From the NCBI GenBank assembly GCA_037189985.1, contig JBBCJX010000012.1, forward strand, positions 1-64,000: 64,000 nucleotides of DNA. The letters are read 5' to 3'. The stretch is from UBA2031 sp037189985. GTDB lineage: Bacteria > Pseudomonadota > Gammaproteobacteria > Pseudomonadales > Moraxellaceae. Within the stretch, counting starts at the first letter, position 1. Each line of letters begins with the position of its first letter. Shown in pieces: positions 52,383 to 61,096 of this stretch. The notes below the pieces were generated by a model that saw only the letters and a program-made list of their open reading frames with translations, was not told the DNA's origin and searched no databases. The position numbers were made by a program, and so were the translations under genes.

Positions 52383-53815
52383 CGGCAAGCAATTCCAAGG
52401 TATGGATCATCGACGACGACCGCTCCATACGCTGGGTACTCGAAAAAGCGCTGATGCAGGAAGGCTTCGAGGCTGCCTCCTTTGAAGACGGCAACAGCGC
52501 CCTAGCGCAGCTCGCCCGCGAACAACCGGATGTGGTGATCAGCGACATCCGCATGCCCGGCATCGACGGCCTGTCACTGCTCACCCGCATACGCGCAGAG
52601 TTTCCCAACCTACCCGTCATCATCATGACGGCACATTCCGATCTGGACTCCGCCGTTTCGTCCTATCAGGGCGGCGCCTTCGAATACCTTCCCAAGCCCT
52701 TTGACGTGGACGATGCCACAGCGCTGGTAAAACGCGCCGTTGCCCACCGCCAGGAACAACTGAAAAGCGCAATTGCGCCCGCAGAGGCCGTTGCCAGCCC
52801 GGAAATCATCGGCGAATCCCCCGCCATGCAGGAGGTTTTCCGCGCCATCGGCCGCCTCTCCAACTCCAACATCACCGTGCTCATCAATGGCGAATCCGGC
52901 ACCGGCAAAGAGCTGGTTGCTCACGCCCTGCATCGCCACTCGCCACGGGCAGGCCGCCCTTTCATCGCCCTGAACATGGCAGCCATTCCGAAAGACCTGA
53001 TGGAGTCCGAGCTTTTCGGCCATGAAAAAGGCGCCTTCACCGGCGCTGGCGCACAGCGCCAGGGCCGCTTCGAGCAAGCCAACGGCGGCACGCTCTTTCT
53101 GGATGAAATCGGCGACATGCCGCTGGAAACACAGACACGCCTGCTGCGCGTGCTGGCCGACGGCGAGTTCTACCGGGTGGGTGGACACACACCCGTAAAA
53201 GTGGACGTGCGCATCATCGCTGCCACACACCAGAATCTGGAACGCTCCGTTACCGAAGGAAAATTCCGCGAAGACCTTTTCCACCGCCTCAACGTGATCC
53301 GCGTCCACATTCCGCGCCTGCGCGACCGCAGCGAAGACATCGCCACACTGGCCGCGCATTTCCTGGTGCGCGCCGCCCGCGAACTGAACGTGGAGCACAA
53401 GGTGCTGCGCCCGGAAACCGCCAGCTACCTGCAACAACTTCCCTGGCCAGGCAATGTACGGCAACTGGAAAATACCTGCCGCTGGCTGACGGTCATGGCC
53501 TCCGGCCGTGAAATCCTCATCAGCGATCTGCCCCCCGAACTGCGTCACAGCACTGATACGGACACCAACCGCCCTGCCCAGAACTGGGAACAGGCACTGG
53601 CCGACTGGGCACGCAAAGAACTGATGACGGGCGGCACACCCCTGCTGGATACCGCCATGCCCGCGTTCGAGAAAATCATGATCACCTCCGCCCTCAACCA
53701 CACCGGCGGCCGTCGCCGTGATGCAGCAGAGCTTCTGGGCTGGGGACGCAATACGCTTACGCGCAAGATCAAGGAACTGAAGATGGAGGTAGGGGGCGAC
53801 GAGGACGAGGAGTGA
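52379..53815 (+). CDS. ntrC: Nitrogen response regulator NtrC (sigma-54 activator)
   Basis: A 478-residue activator. The receiver domain has the acidic pocket IIDDDRS and phospho-Asp56 in VISDIRMPG. The AAA+ domain has Walker A GESGTGKELVAHAL, the sigma-54 contact loop EKGAFTGA and Walker B GGTLFLDEIGD. The Fis-type helix-turn-helix at the C-terminus is GRRRDAAELLGWGRNTLTRKIKEL. It overlaps ntrB by 4 bases. Its likely targets in this window are torF-glnK1-amtB1, glnK2-amtB2 and its own operon. Confidence 0.96.
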   Translation: MTASNSKVWIIDDDRSIRWVLEKALMQEGFEAASFEDGNSALAQLAREQPDVVISDIRMPGIDGLSLLTRIRAEFPNLPVIIMTAHSDLDSAVSSYQGGAFEYLPKPFDVDDATALVKRAVAHRQEQLKSAIAPAEAVASPEIIGESPAMQEVFRAIGRLSNSNITVLINGESGTGKELVAHALHRHSPRAGRPFIALNMAAIPKDLMESELFGHEKGAFTGAGAQRQGRFEQANGGTLFLDEIGDMPLETQTRLLRVLADGEFYRVGGHTPVKVDVRIIAATHQNLERSVTEGKFREDLFHRLNVIRVHIPRLRDRSEDIATLAAHFLVRAARELNVEHKVLRPETASYLQQLPWPGNVRQLENTCRWLTVMASGREILISDLPPELRHSTDTDTNRPAQNWEQALADWARKELMTGGTPLLDTAMPAFEKIMITSALNHTGGRRRDAAELLGWGRNTLTRKIKELKMEVGGDEDEE

Positions 53816-54157
53816 GGTTTCTCGTAGCCTGCCTTGTAGATTTTTTTGTAACTTGCGCGAAGGCGCGTTTGTTTATTTGAGAGGCAGCATCCTCGCCGGA
53901 CAGGCCCAGCGGAGGGCGGATCGCCACCCCCTCTGGGCACCCCACTCGCCCCTGGCCGGTGGCCCCGCTACGCGGGGTTACCTGCGGTGCTCATCCGGCA
54001 ACGGGGACTGCGGAACTCGCGCGTGCTACGCCCGCACTCAGACAGCCCTCGCCCTTTGTCCGCTGCCGGACTCCGCTCATCGGCCACCTCCAAGGGGCAC
54101 TGAATAGTCAGGCTGGTGCTCCGATAATTTCTGCCGCAAAAAAAGTAGAAGCAAAAT

Positions 54158-54189
54158 CACTGGATCCCCGCCTACGCGGGGACGACAAG
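54158..54189 (+). repeat. REP-like hairpin element, copy 4
   Basis: CACTGGATCCCCGCCTACGCGGGGACGACAAG: nearly identical to copy 1 in frame and stem, with one mismatched base at the foot of the stem. Confidence 0.7.
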
Positions 54190-54257
54190 TTTCTTTAATC
54201 ACCACCCGGCAGCCTGCTGCACCTACGACCCCGACAGTGGCATAAACCCGGGAGGCC

Positions 54258-54428
54258 GTCGCGAGTCGCCGCACGGCGCGAGCATAACCACGTTGCCTCG
54301 ATTACTGGAGCAGGCATCATAAGGCGAAGAGCCCTCCGCAGGAGTCGCCTTTCTTGGCTTACTTTCTTTGGCGAAACAAAGAAAGTGAGGCCCGCGGCAG
54401 GCGCAACGACAGAGAAAACAAACAACTG
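54258..54428 (+). repeat. Structured dispersed repeat, copy A
   Basis: About 170 bases sharing three blocks with 58505-58672: GTCGCGAGTCGCCGCACGGC, CTCCGCAGGAGTCG, and ACTTTCTTTG-GCGAAA-CAAAGAAAGT followed by GAGGCCCGCGGCAGGCGC. Each block is a hairpin; the last is a perfect 10-bp stem whose loop differs from copy B while the arms are kept. It lies downstream of the arylesterase gene and may be a non-coding RNA or a relic of a mobile element. Confidence 0.75.
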
Positions 54429-54530
54429 GCGAACCCAAGTCGGAGCATCTCACCGCCAAGCGAGGTACCCCTCGAAAGGCTCTGAGCGAACAGATATCTG
54501 AAGACCACCCCAAAATTGGAGAAAAACCTC

Positions 54531-55166
54531 CTACTTCTTTTTCTTCAAAGCCCGCTCAATCAATGGCCACGCATTCTCCAACAACCCAGGCTGCCCCTCT
54601 GCCGTCGGATGAATACCATCACGCTGCATCAACCGGGCATCCCCGGCGACGCCCTCCAGAAAGAAGGGAAACAGCGCCACTTTTTCAGACTGGCTCACAT
54701 CCACAAACACTTTCTCGAAAGCCTGCGTATAAGCACGCCCGTAATTCGGCGGAATCCTCATGCCAAACAAGATCACTTCGGCACCCGCCGCACGCCCATC
54801 GGCAATCATCTTGCGCAGGTTCGCGGCCATGAGCGGTGGCGGTTGTCCGCGCAACCCGTCATTGCCACCCAGCTCGATAACAAGAATGTCAGGTTTGTGC
54901 TTCTGCAGAAGCGGAGGCAATCGCGTTTTGCCACCGCTCGTGGTCTCGCCACTCAGGCTGCCATTCACCACCTGGTGTTTGCCCGGCGCGGCTTTGTTCA
55001 GTTTTTGTTGCAGCAGCGCAACCCATCCCTGCTCAACTTCCAGCCCATAGGCGGCGCTGATACTATCCCCGAACACCAGAATCACTGCCGCCTGTGCCGG
55101 GCGCATGCCCAGCAACAGCATGGCGGCGCAAACCAGCATTATTCCTATCGATGGGCGACGCTTCAT
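54531..55166 (-). CDS. tesA: Arylesterase / lysophospholipase TesA-like (SGNH hydrolase)
   Basis: A 211-residue exported lipase. Signal peptide ends near PAQAA (about residue 26). Block I GDSISAAYG has nucleophilic Ser35, block III is ELGGNDGLRG, and DGIHPTAEG gives Asp and His. It is periplasmic TesA-like: thioesterase, protease I and lysophospholipase L1 activities are known in E. coli. It is divergent from the ABC exporter genes with just two bases between start codons, the order conserved in many gammaproteobacteria. Confidence 0.93.
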   Translation of the reverse strand: MKRRPSIGIMLVCAAMLLLGMRPAQAAVILVFGDSISAAYGLEVEQGWVALLQQKLNKAAPGKHQVVNGSLSGETTSGGKTRLPPLLQKHKPDILVIELGGNDGLRGQPPPLMAANLRKMIADGRAAGAEVILFGMRIPPNYGRAYTQAFEKVFVDVSQSEKVALFPFFLEGVAGDARLMQRDGIHPTAEGQPGLLENAWPLIERALKKKK

Positions 55167-55168
55167 TC

Positions 55169-55852
55169 ATGACCTCCGAAAACATCCTGATTGCGGCCAA
55201 TGCCGTCGGCAAATCGGTCACAAGCAGCGATGGATTGCTGCCCATTCTCCACAACGTGAGCCTCGCCATCAAACAAGGCGAAAGCGTGGCCATCATTGGC
55301 GCCTCCGGCTCCGGCAAGACAACGCTGCTGGGCCTGCTGGCAGGACTGGATACACCCAGCACCGGCAGCATACGGCTTTGCGGCGCACAACTGGAAACGC
55401 TGGACGAAGATGGTCGTGCGGCCCTGCGCAAAGAACATGTCGGCTTTGTCTTCCAGTCCTTCCTTCTTGTGCCCGCTTTCACAGCACTTGAAAACGTGAT
55501 GCTTTCTCTGAGCGTCAACGGCCGCGGTGATGAAGCGACTGCACGTGACTGGCTCAGCCGGGTCGGCCTGGAGCACCGCCTGCATCACACGCCGCGTCAA
55601 CTCTCCGGTGGTGAGCAGCAGCGTGTGGCGTTGGCACGAGCCTTTGCCGGCAACCCGGCCATTCTTTTTGCCGACGAACCTACCGGCAATCTTGATGCGC
55701 GCACCGGCGCCCAGATCAGCGACCTGCTGTTTGCACTGAATGCCGATGCCGGCACCACGCTGATACTGGTGACGCATGACGAGAAACTGGCGGCCCGCTG
55801 CCAGCGACAGCTGCGCCTTGATGGCGGCCAGCTTGTACAGGATGCCGCCTGA
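55169..55852 (+). CDS. ybbA: ABC transporter ATP-binding protein YbbA-like
   Basis: A 227-residue LolD-type ATPase. Walker A IIGASGSGKTTLLGLLAGL, signature LSGGEQQRVALARAF, Walker B ILFADEPTGNLD and the H-loop LVTHDEKLA are all present. It pairs with the large FtsX permease that follows by one base overlap. The start at 55169 is preceded by a poor ribosome-binding site; an in-frame ATG at 55151 is an alternative. Together they probably remove lipids or free fatty acids from the inner membrane (inference from the TesA neighbour). Confidence 0.92.
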   Translation: MTSENILIAANAVGKSVTSSDGLLPILHNVSLAIKQGESVAIIGASGSGKTTLLGLLAGLDTPSTGSIRLCGAQLETLDEDGRAALRKEHVGFVFQSFLLVPAFTALENVMLSLSVNGRGDEATARDWLSRVGLEHRLHHTPRQLSGGEQQRVALARAFAGNPAILFADEPTGNLDARTGAQISDLLFALNADAGTTLILVTHDEKLAARCQRQLRLDGGQLVQDAA

Positions 55853-58332
55853 TGCGGATATGGCGCGAATCCTGGCAATGGTTCCGGCGCGACCTTGGCC
55901 GCGGTGAACTCACATTGCTGCTGGTTGCACTGACACTGGCAGTCGCTGCCACCACCAGCCTGCGCTTTTTCAGCACGGGTGTGGAAAAACGGCTGCAACA
56001 GGAAGCCGCCCGCATGATGGCCGCGGATCTGGTCATCCGCAGTTCGCGCGCCATTCCGGACTCGTTCGAGTCTCTGGCAAAAGAACAGGGGCTGGACAGT
56101 GCACGCCTGCTGGAATTTTCCAGCGTGCTGGTACACAACGATGAATTCCAGCTCGGCGCCATCCGTGCCGCCAGCGACGGCCATCCTCTGCGTGGCGAAA
56201 TCCGCCTGCGCGAACCGGAAGGCAGCACCAGCACGGAAAAAACCGTTCGCCATATTCCCGAGCCCGGCACCCTGTGGCTTGACGAGCGCCTGATCGCCCT
56301 GCTCAAAGCAGAGATCGGTGACACCGTGCAGTTGGGTGACAGCCATTTCACCATCGCCGCTGTGCTCGCACACGAGCCCGGACAAGGTGGCGGTTTCTCG
56401 GCATTTTCACCGCGCGCCCTGATGAACCTGGCCGATGTGCCCGCCACCGGCGTGGTGCAACCCGGTTCGCGCCTGCGCTACCAGTTGATGCTGCGTGGTG
56501 AGGACAGCAATGTTCGAGCCTTCCGCAATGCCGTGACGCCACAACTGGAACTCGGCATGCGTGTGCAGGGGCTCTCGGAAGACCGCCCGGAAATCGGTAC
56601 GCCGCTCGCGCGCAGCCAGAGCTATTTCAGCCTCGCTACGATCGCTGCCGTTGTCCTCGCCGGGCTCGCCATCGTTACCAGTACCCGCCGCTTTGCCGAA
56701 CGCCATTTCGACACGCTTGCCCTCCTGCGGTGTCTGGGTGCTTCGCGCCGGCACACACTGCTGCTGTTGCTGGGCGAGATTTTCTGGGTATGGCTGTTCG
56801 CCGTTCTGGCAGGAGCCCTGATTGGCGCCGGCGTCGCCACGCTGCTCGGACAGATGCTGGGAGATCTCCTGCCCGGTGGTGCACCGCTGCTGGCATTCTG
56901 GCGCCCGCTGCTCACAGGCATGGCAACCGCCACACTGACACTTGCCGGTTTCGCACTTCCGGCGCTGCTGGCACTCGGGCGCGTCAGTCCCCTGCGTGTG
57001 TTGCGCCGCGACCTGCTGCCGCCCTCCTGGTCTGTCTACCTCATCATGGGTAGCGCATGGTTGGCGTTGCTGCTGCTCATGATGCTGGAAACCGGACAAC
57101 CGCGACTGACGCTGACCGTCATGGCAGGCGGCACCGTGCTCGCGCTGCTCTCATGGCGCGGTCTTGTGTTCCTGCTCGGCGCATTGCGTCGCCGTATCGT
57201 GCATCCGGCACTGGCTTCTGCGCTGCGCGATCCGGCCACCAGCAGCACCCAGATACTCGGGCTTGCGCTTGGCCTCACGGCACTTTTGCTGGTAGCCAGC
57301 CTTCGCGGCGAGCTGCTGGAGGCTTGGCAGAAAAAAATTCCTGTCGATGCCCCCAACCAGTTCGCCATCAATATTGCCGAAGAAGAGAAAGACGCCTTTT
57401 CCACTTTTCTCGGCGAGCACGGTATCAAGACCGGCGAACTTTATCCCATCGTGCGGGGCCGGTTGACCGCCATCAATGAACGCAGCCTGCAAATGGCAGC
57501 CAGCAAGGAAGAAGACAGTGACCGCGACGAGTCACTGAACCGTGAGCTCAGCCTGACCTGGCGCGATTCGCTGCATGAAGGTACGCGCCTAGCCTCCGGC
57601 GAGTGGTGGCAGCCGGGCGATACCGGTGCGCGTGTGTCGGTGGAAACCAAACTGGCCAAACGGCTTGATATAAAACTCGGCGACACCCTGCATTTCGCCA
57701 TGGCAGAAGGTGACCTTGCCGCACGCGTCACCAGCCTGCGCGAAGTCGACTGGGACAGCTTCCAACCCAATTTCTATTTCATCTTCTCTCCCGGTGCACT
57801 GGATGCCTTTCCCGCCAACAACCTCACCAGCTTTCGCACCCCTGCTGGCGAGCGCGGCGTACTGAATACACTGGTACGCACATTCCCGACGGTCGTGCTG
57901 ATCGACATCGACAGCGTGATGCAGGATGTACGCCGCCTGCTCGACCAGGTGTCACGCGCCGTGGAAGCTGTGCTGCTCTTCGTGCTTGCCGGCGGCATGC
58001 TGGTGATCTGGTCACAGGTCATGGCCAGCCTGGATGCAAGGCGTTTCGAAGCCGCTCTACTGCGCGTAACCGGCATCAGCCGCCGTGAACTGCAAAAGCG
58101 CCTGCTCGGCGAGTTCCTCTTTCTCGGTGCCCTCGCTGGCCTGCTGGCCGCCTTGCTGAACGAACTCATTGCCGCTGCGGTGTACTGGCAAGTGCTGGAA
58201 ATGACGCCTGTGCTGCATCCCCTGCTCTGGTGGCAAGCACCGCTCGCCGGCGCCGTGCTCGTGCTGCTCGCCGGCCTGCCCGGCGCCCGCCAGACCTGGG
58301 CCGCCAGCCCCATGCTGGTGCTGCGACGCTGA
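55852..58332 (+). CDS. ybbP: ABC transporter permease YbbP-like (FtsX domain)
   Basis: An 826-residue permease. One N-terminal helix (about 22-40), a large periplasmic loop, then helices from about 260 to 400 (first FtsX domain, with RRFAERHFDTLALLRCLGASR), further helices near 405-480, a second periplasmic domain, and a C-terminal FtsX domain (about 700-826) with RRFEAALLRVTGISRREL. It is the YbbP architecture that pairs with YbbA and TesA. Its length and duplicated FtsX halves fit the family. Copy B of the repeat follows. Confidence 0.92.
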   Translation: MRIWRESWQWFRRDLGRGELTLLLVALTLAVAATTSLRFFSTGVEKRLQQEAARMMAADLVIRSSRAIPDSFESLAKEQGLDSARLLEFSSVLVHNDEFQLGAIRAASDGHPLRGEIRLREPEGSTSTEKTVRHIPEPGTLWLDERLIALLKAEIGDTVQLGDSHFTIAAVLAHEPGQGGGFSAFSPRALMNLADVPATGVVQPGSRLRYQLMLRGEDSNVRAFRNAVTPQLELGMRVQGLSEDRPEIGTPLARSQSYFSLATIAAVVLAGLAIVTSTRRFAERHFDTLALLRCLGASRRHTLLLLLGEIFWVWLFAVLAGALIGAGVATLLGQMLGDLLPGGAPLLAFWRPLLTGMATATLTLAGFALPALLALGRVSPLRVLRRDLLPPSWSVYLIMGSAWLALLLLMMLETGQPRLTLTVMAGGTVLALLSWRGLVFLLGALRRRIVHPALASALRDPATSSTQILGLALGLTALLLVASLRGELLEAWQKKIPVDAPNQFAINIAEEEKDAFSTFLGEHGIKTGELYPIVRGRLTAINERSLQMAASKEEDSDRDESLNRELSLTWRDSLHEGTRLASGEWWQPGDTGARVSVETKLAKRLDIKLGDTLHFAMAEGDLAARVTSLREVDWDSFQPNFYFIFSPGALDAFPANNLTSFRTPAGERGVLNTLVRTFPTVVLIDIDSVMQDVRRLLDQVSRAVEAVLLFVLAGGMLVIWSQVMASLDARRFEAALLRVTGISRRELQKRLLGEFLFLGALAGLLAALLNELIAAAVYWQVLEMTPVLHPLLWWQAPLAGAVLVLLAGLPGARQTWAASPMLVLRR

Positions 58333-58428
58333 CTCTCCTGTTCAGGAATTGCTGACAATACAGAAGCTGCTATCGAGGCTGCGCTCTGCGTACCAAAAGG
58401 CAAAGCCGCTCCCACAGAAAAGCAGAGT

Positions 58429-58454
58429 AGGTGCGAATTTATTCGCACCTACAG
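58429..58454. repeat. REP-type 12-bp inverted repeat
   Basis: GTAGGTGCGAAT-TT-ATTCGCACCTAC, arms fully complementary. It resembles a REP sequence family seen in pseudomonads and is not the same as the GTCCCCGC family above. Preceded by GCTCCCACAG, often linked with REP elements. Confidence 0.65.
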
Positions 58455-58504
58455 AGCAGGGGCTTTACCTACGACCAGGAACCATTTTCAGAACACAGAA
58501 GGGT

Positions 58505-58672
58505 GTTGCGAGTCGCCGCACGGCGCGAGCACGACCACAGGGCATCAGCCAAGGGAACCGCCGTCATGGTACGCAGCACTCCGCAGGAGTCGGCTTTCTT
58601 TGCTCACTTTCTTTGCCGACGCAAAGAAAGTGAGGCCCGCGGCAGGCGCTCCACCTTAAGGAATAAACAACG
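58505..58672 (+). repeat. Structured dispersed repeat, copy B
   Basis: Second copy of the element at 54258-54428, same orientation. The last stem is CACTTTCTTTG-CCGACG-CAAAGAAAGTG, 11 bp, perfect. The two copies bracket the tesA-ybbA-ybbP block. Confidence 0.75.
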
Positions 58673-58823
58673 GGGAAAGCCTCATCGGAGAACCACTCCC
58701 CCAGGGGGAATAATCCTGACTGAAACCCATATAAAACGAAGGGAAAGGTGACAGACCACTTTTGACAACTTTCTCCCAAGTCACCACTCTTTCCCCATTA
58801 CCCGCCAAACAAAAGAAAAGCCC

Positions 58824-59840
58824 ATGAAATTGAACTGGCAGGTCCTCAAGGGCCATCGAGAAGCCCCCTTCCTGATACTGGATATCGTTGTCCTCGTCCT
58901 GATCAGCATCAACCTGCTCTGGCTTCTGGTCGACGCCATCCTGCTCAATACCGGCGTGGGCGTACTGCTGGGGCGCCACTTCCCGGAGCTGATTACGCAT
59001 TACCGGCAAAACTGGCATGAAACCCTGCTCGTGGCCGACTCCGTCTTCACCCTTCTCCTGATCTCGGAACTGTTGCTGCGCTGGGGCGTGGCCATTCGCC
59101 GCAAGACCTATCACCGCTGGTTCTTCTATCCCTTCGTGCACTGGTACGACGTGCTGGGCTGCATTCCACTGCCACCCTTCCGGGCCCTGCGCCTCTTGCG
59201 CCTGATCTCCATCGGCTACCGCCTGCAGAAACTGGGCGTGGTGGATTTCTCGCAGAGCAGCCTTTTTGCGGTGCCCTATCGTTACTACCGCATGGTGATA
59301 GAAGAGCTGTCAGACCGCATCGTCATCAACGTACTGGAAGGCGTGCAGCGTGAAGTGCGCGGTGGCAGCTATGTCAGCCATCGCCTGGCGGACGAAGTGC
59401 TACGGCCCCATCGCGACAGTATCGTGCCCTGGCTGGCCGGCCTGCTCTCGGAAACCGGCGCCTATGCCCATGGCCGGCATCGCGAACAACTGCGCCGCTA
59501 TCTGGCCGAATCCGTACGTCACGCCATTGCTGTCAATCCCGATCTCCAGAAACTGCGCAAGCGCCTGCTCTTTGCCGGCCCCACCGTGGAGGACGAATTG
59601 CAGCGCATTGTCAGCGGCCTGCTGGCACAGATGGTGGACGACCTGCTGGGTGACATCAGCCAGCCGGACAACATGGCGCTGCAGGATGTGGCTGGCGGAC
59701 TCTTTGACAGCTTGACACGCCCTCGTGAGTCCTCGGATGACATCCTGCGCCAGATCGTGCTGGATGCCATTGAACTCATCAAAACGCAGGTGGGGGTGCA
59801 GCAATGGAAAGCCGGGCAGGCAAATGATGGGCGCCCATAG
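58824..59840 (+). CDS. Voltage-sensor-like membrane protein without a pore domain
   Basis: A 338-residue protein. Four hydrophobic segments lie at about 15-42, 66-90, 100-116 and 118-135. The last is an S4-like helix with repeated Arg: RALRLLRLISIGYRL (120-134). S2-like ISELLLRW has Glu82 and S3-like HWYDVLGC has Asp109, the charge pairs of voltage-sensor domains. No selectivity filter follows. Instead residues 140-338 are a soluble helical region. It resembles proteins annotated as ion transporters in pseudomonads; function unknown. Confidence 0.7.
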   Translation: MKLNWQVLKGHREAPFLILDIVVLVLISINLLWLLVDAILLNTGVGVLLGRHFPELITHYRQNWHETLLVADSVFTLLLISELLLRWGVAIRRKTYHRWFFYPFVHWYDVLGCIPLPPFRALRLLRLISIGYRLQKLGVVDFSQSSLFAVPYRYYRMVIEELSDRIVINVLEGVQREVRGGSYVSHRLADEVLRPHRDSIVPWLAGLLSETGAYAHGRHREQLRRYLAESVRHAIAVNPDLQKLRKRLLFAGPTVEDELQRIVSGLLAQMVDDLLGDISQPDNMALQDVAGGLFDSLTRPRESSDDILRQIVLDAIELIKTQVGVQQWKAGQANDGRP

Positions 59841-59965
59841 CCGCAGTCCAATTTTCGACTTGCCAGTCACAACCCTGATTCTCTAGGATTGCCGGCAGCC
59901 GCCCAGGGATAAAAACAACAAGCCAGGATTGCCGCGGCCCTTTCTCCGCCAGGATTGCTTTGCGC

Positions 59966-60661
59966 ATGACCGCCTATATCGCCTTTGTTTCCCCACCCGA
60001 ACTGCGCCGTGACTCCGAACAGCTGGTGGCCAATATCGATGCCCGCAGCAAGGCCTCGCAGGCCGAACTGATGACCCGCATCATGGCCAATTTCACGGAC
60101 GAAATCCTCAAGGTCTTTTTCACCGACATGGTGGCGCTCATGGACATGAGCCCCTTCATGACCAAGGTGGTGCACGGTGCCGTGGGAACCATCAAGAAAA
60201 CCGTGCACAGCGTCTCCGGTACCGTGATCCGCAAGCTCGACAACAAGCAGCTCATTCCCATGTCGGCCTACATCAGCAGCGTGATGCTGACCGCACCGGA
60301 TGCCGAAGGCGTGGAGCGCCCGCAGGTAGGCTTTCCCGTCAAGGACGCCACCCATGCCCGCCTGCGCAAAGTTATCGACGACATGCGCCAGGGAGATGCC
60401 CGTGCCCATGTGCATGAGTTTGCCGATGTGCTCATCGAGATCACCGATCTTGCCGTGGAGTCCTATCTGCGGACACCCATCGAACTGTTGCAACTCGGCC
60501 TCATCCTGCGCAAGCTCTCCGAAGGCGGCATGTCCGTCATCCAGGGCGCCGTGCACATGGTCATACGCAAGCTGGCACCGGACCTCCAGTCGCCACAACT
60601 GCTGGCCGTGGCTGCGCATCTGGAAAAGATGATCCTCATCAACCCCAAGACCCATCGCTGA
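59966..60661 (+). CDS. Conserved helical protein of unknown function
   Basis: A 231-residue protein, mainly helical with no clear membrane segment or signal peptide. Notable stretches are FTDMVALMDMSPFMTKVVHGAVGTIKKTV and LIEITDLAVESYLRTPIELLQLG. I do not recognise a family. The start is either the ATG at 59966 or a TTG at 59960; an AGGA at 59951 fits the TTG slightly better. It follows the voltage-sensor-like gene by 125 bases on the same strand. Both may form one unit (inference). Confidence 0.6.
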   Translation: MTAYIAFVSPPELRRDSEQLVANIDARSKASQAELMTRIMANFTDEILKVFFTDMVALMDMSPFMTKVVHGAVGTIKKTVHSVSGTVIRKLDNKQLIPMSAYISSVMLTAPDAEGVERPQVGFPVKDATHARLRKVIDDMRQGDARAHVHEFADVLIEITDLAVESYLRTPIELLQLGLILRKLSEGGMSVIQGAVHMVIRKLAPDLQSPQLLAVAAHLEKMILINPKTHR

Positions 60662-60759
60662 TACGGCTGCATGGCTGCCGCTTGACCGCTACTTGACCAC
60701 CACGGCACAGCTACCTAGAGTGCCGGCCTTGGTACAGCGGCAAGTGGCAGGAGAAAGTC

Positions 60760-61047
60760 ATGGGCGTCACCCAACCGGCACGTTTTGGCGAAGACTGGAG
60801 CGACGAGCGCATCCGGGGCTATCTGAGCCGTGAGGCCCCCGAGGGCGAAAACCCTGACTTCCATCTGCTGATGACGGCCTACAAGCACATGCGCGCCTGC
60901 GACTTCGAACGCTTCATCGTTTTCTTCCGCGAAGCCGGGCACAAGCTGGATGCTGCCGGTGCCGAAGGTAAAACACTGCTGGAAATCGTGCGGACCCATC
61001 CAAAATCTGCTGAATTCGTCGCCGTGCTGGAAGCCGCCCAAAGCTGA
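60760..61047 (+). CDS. PA4642 family small protein
   Basis: A 95-residue, mostly helical cytoplasmic protein. The opening ARFGEDWSDERIRGYLSREAP and DFERFIVFFREAGHKLDAAG match the PA4642 family of pseudomonads. No catalytic motif is seen; function unknown. A bidirectional terminator follows, between it and the convergent DUF3106 operon. Confidence 0.8.
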   Translation: MGVTQPARFGEDWSDERIRGYLSREAPEGENPDFHLLMTAYKHMRACDFERFIVFFREAGHKLDAAGAEGKTLLEIVRTHPKSAEFVAVLEAAQS

Positions 61048-61067
61048 TTCTGTTGTCTCCAGACATG

Positions 61068-61096
61068 AAAAAGCCGGCTTAACGCCGGCTTTTTTG
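61068..61096. terminator. Bidirectional intrinsic terminator
   Basis: AAAAAGCCGGC-TTAAC-GCCGGCTTTTTT, between the convergent PA4642-like gene and the DUF3106 gene; the stem overlaps the last codons of the latter. Confidence 0.85.

Larger units (their letters stand above)
53816..54530. other. 715-bp non-coding region with repeats
   Basis: No convincing gene. From about 53880 to 54110 it is GC-rich with many short frames that look accidental. It then holds REP-like copy 4 (54158-54189) and copy A of a structured repeat (54258-54428). Frames on the minus strand within the repeat are probably not genes. Confidence 0.7.
58333..58823. other. 491-bp non-coding region with hairpins and repeat copy B
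   Basis: No gene is supported. It contains a perfect 12-bp inverted repeat at 58429-58454 and copy B of the structured repeat. The rest shows nothing clear. Confidence 0.7.

Noticed and set aside
53853..54107. An 84-codon plus-strand frame after ntrC
   Set aside because: Composition is that of random GC-rich DNA and no ribosome-binding site or family feature is seen.
54195..54513. Minus-strand short frames within the repeats at 54.3 and 58.6 kb that share a CRGPHFLC-KES-TPAE pattern
   Set aside because: Similarity follows from the nucleotide repeat itself; no ribosome-binding site, and the hairpin arms explain the conserved part.
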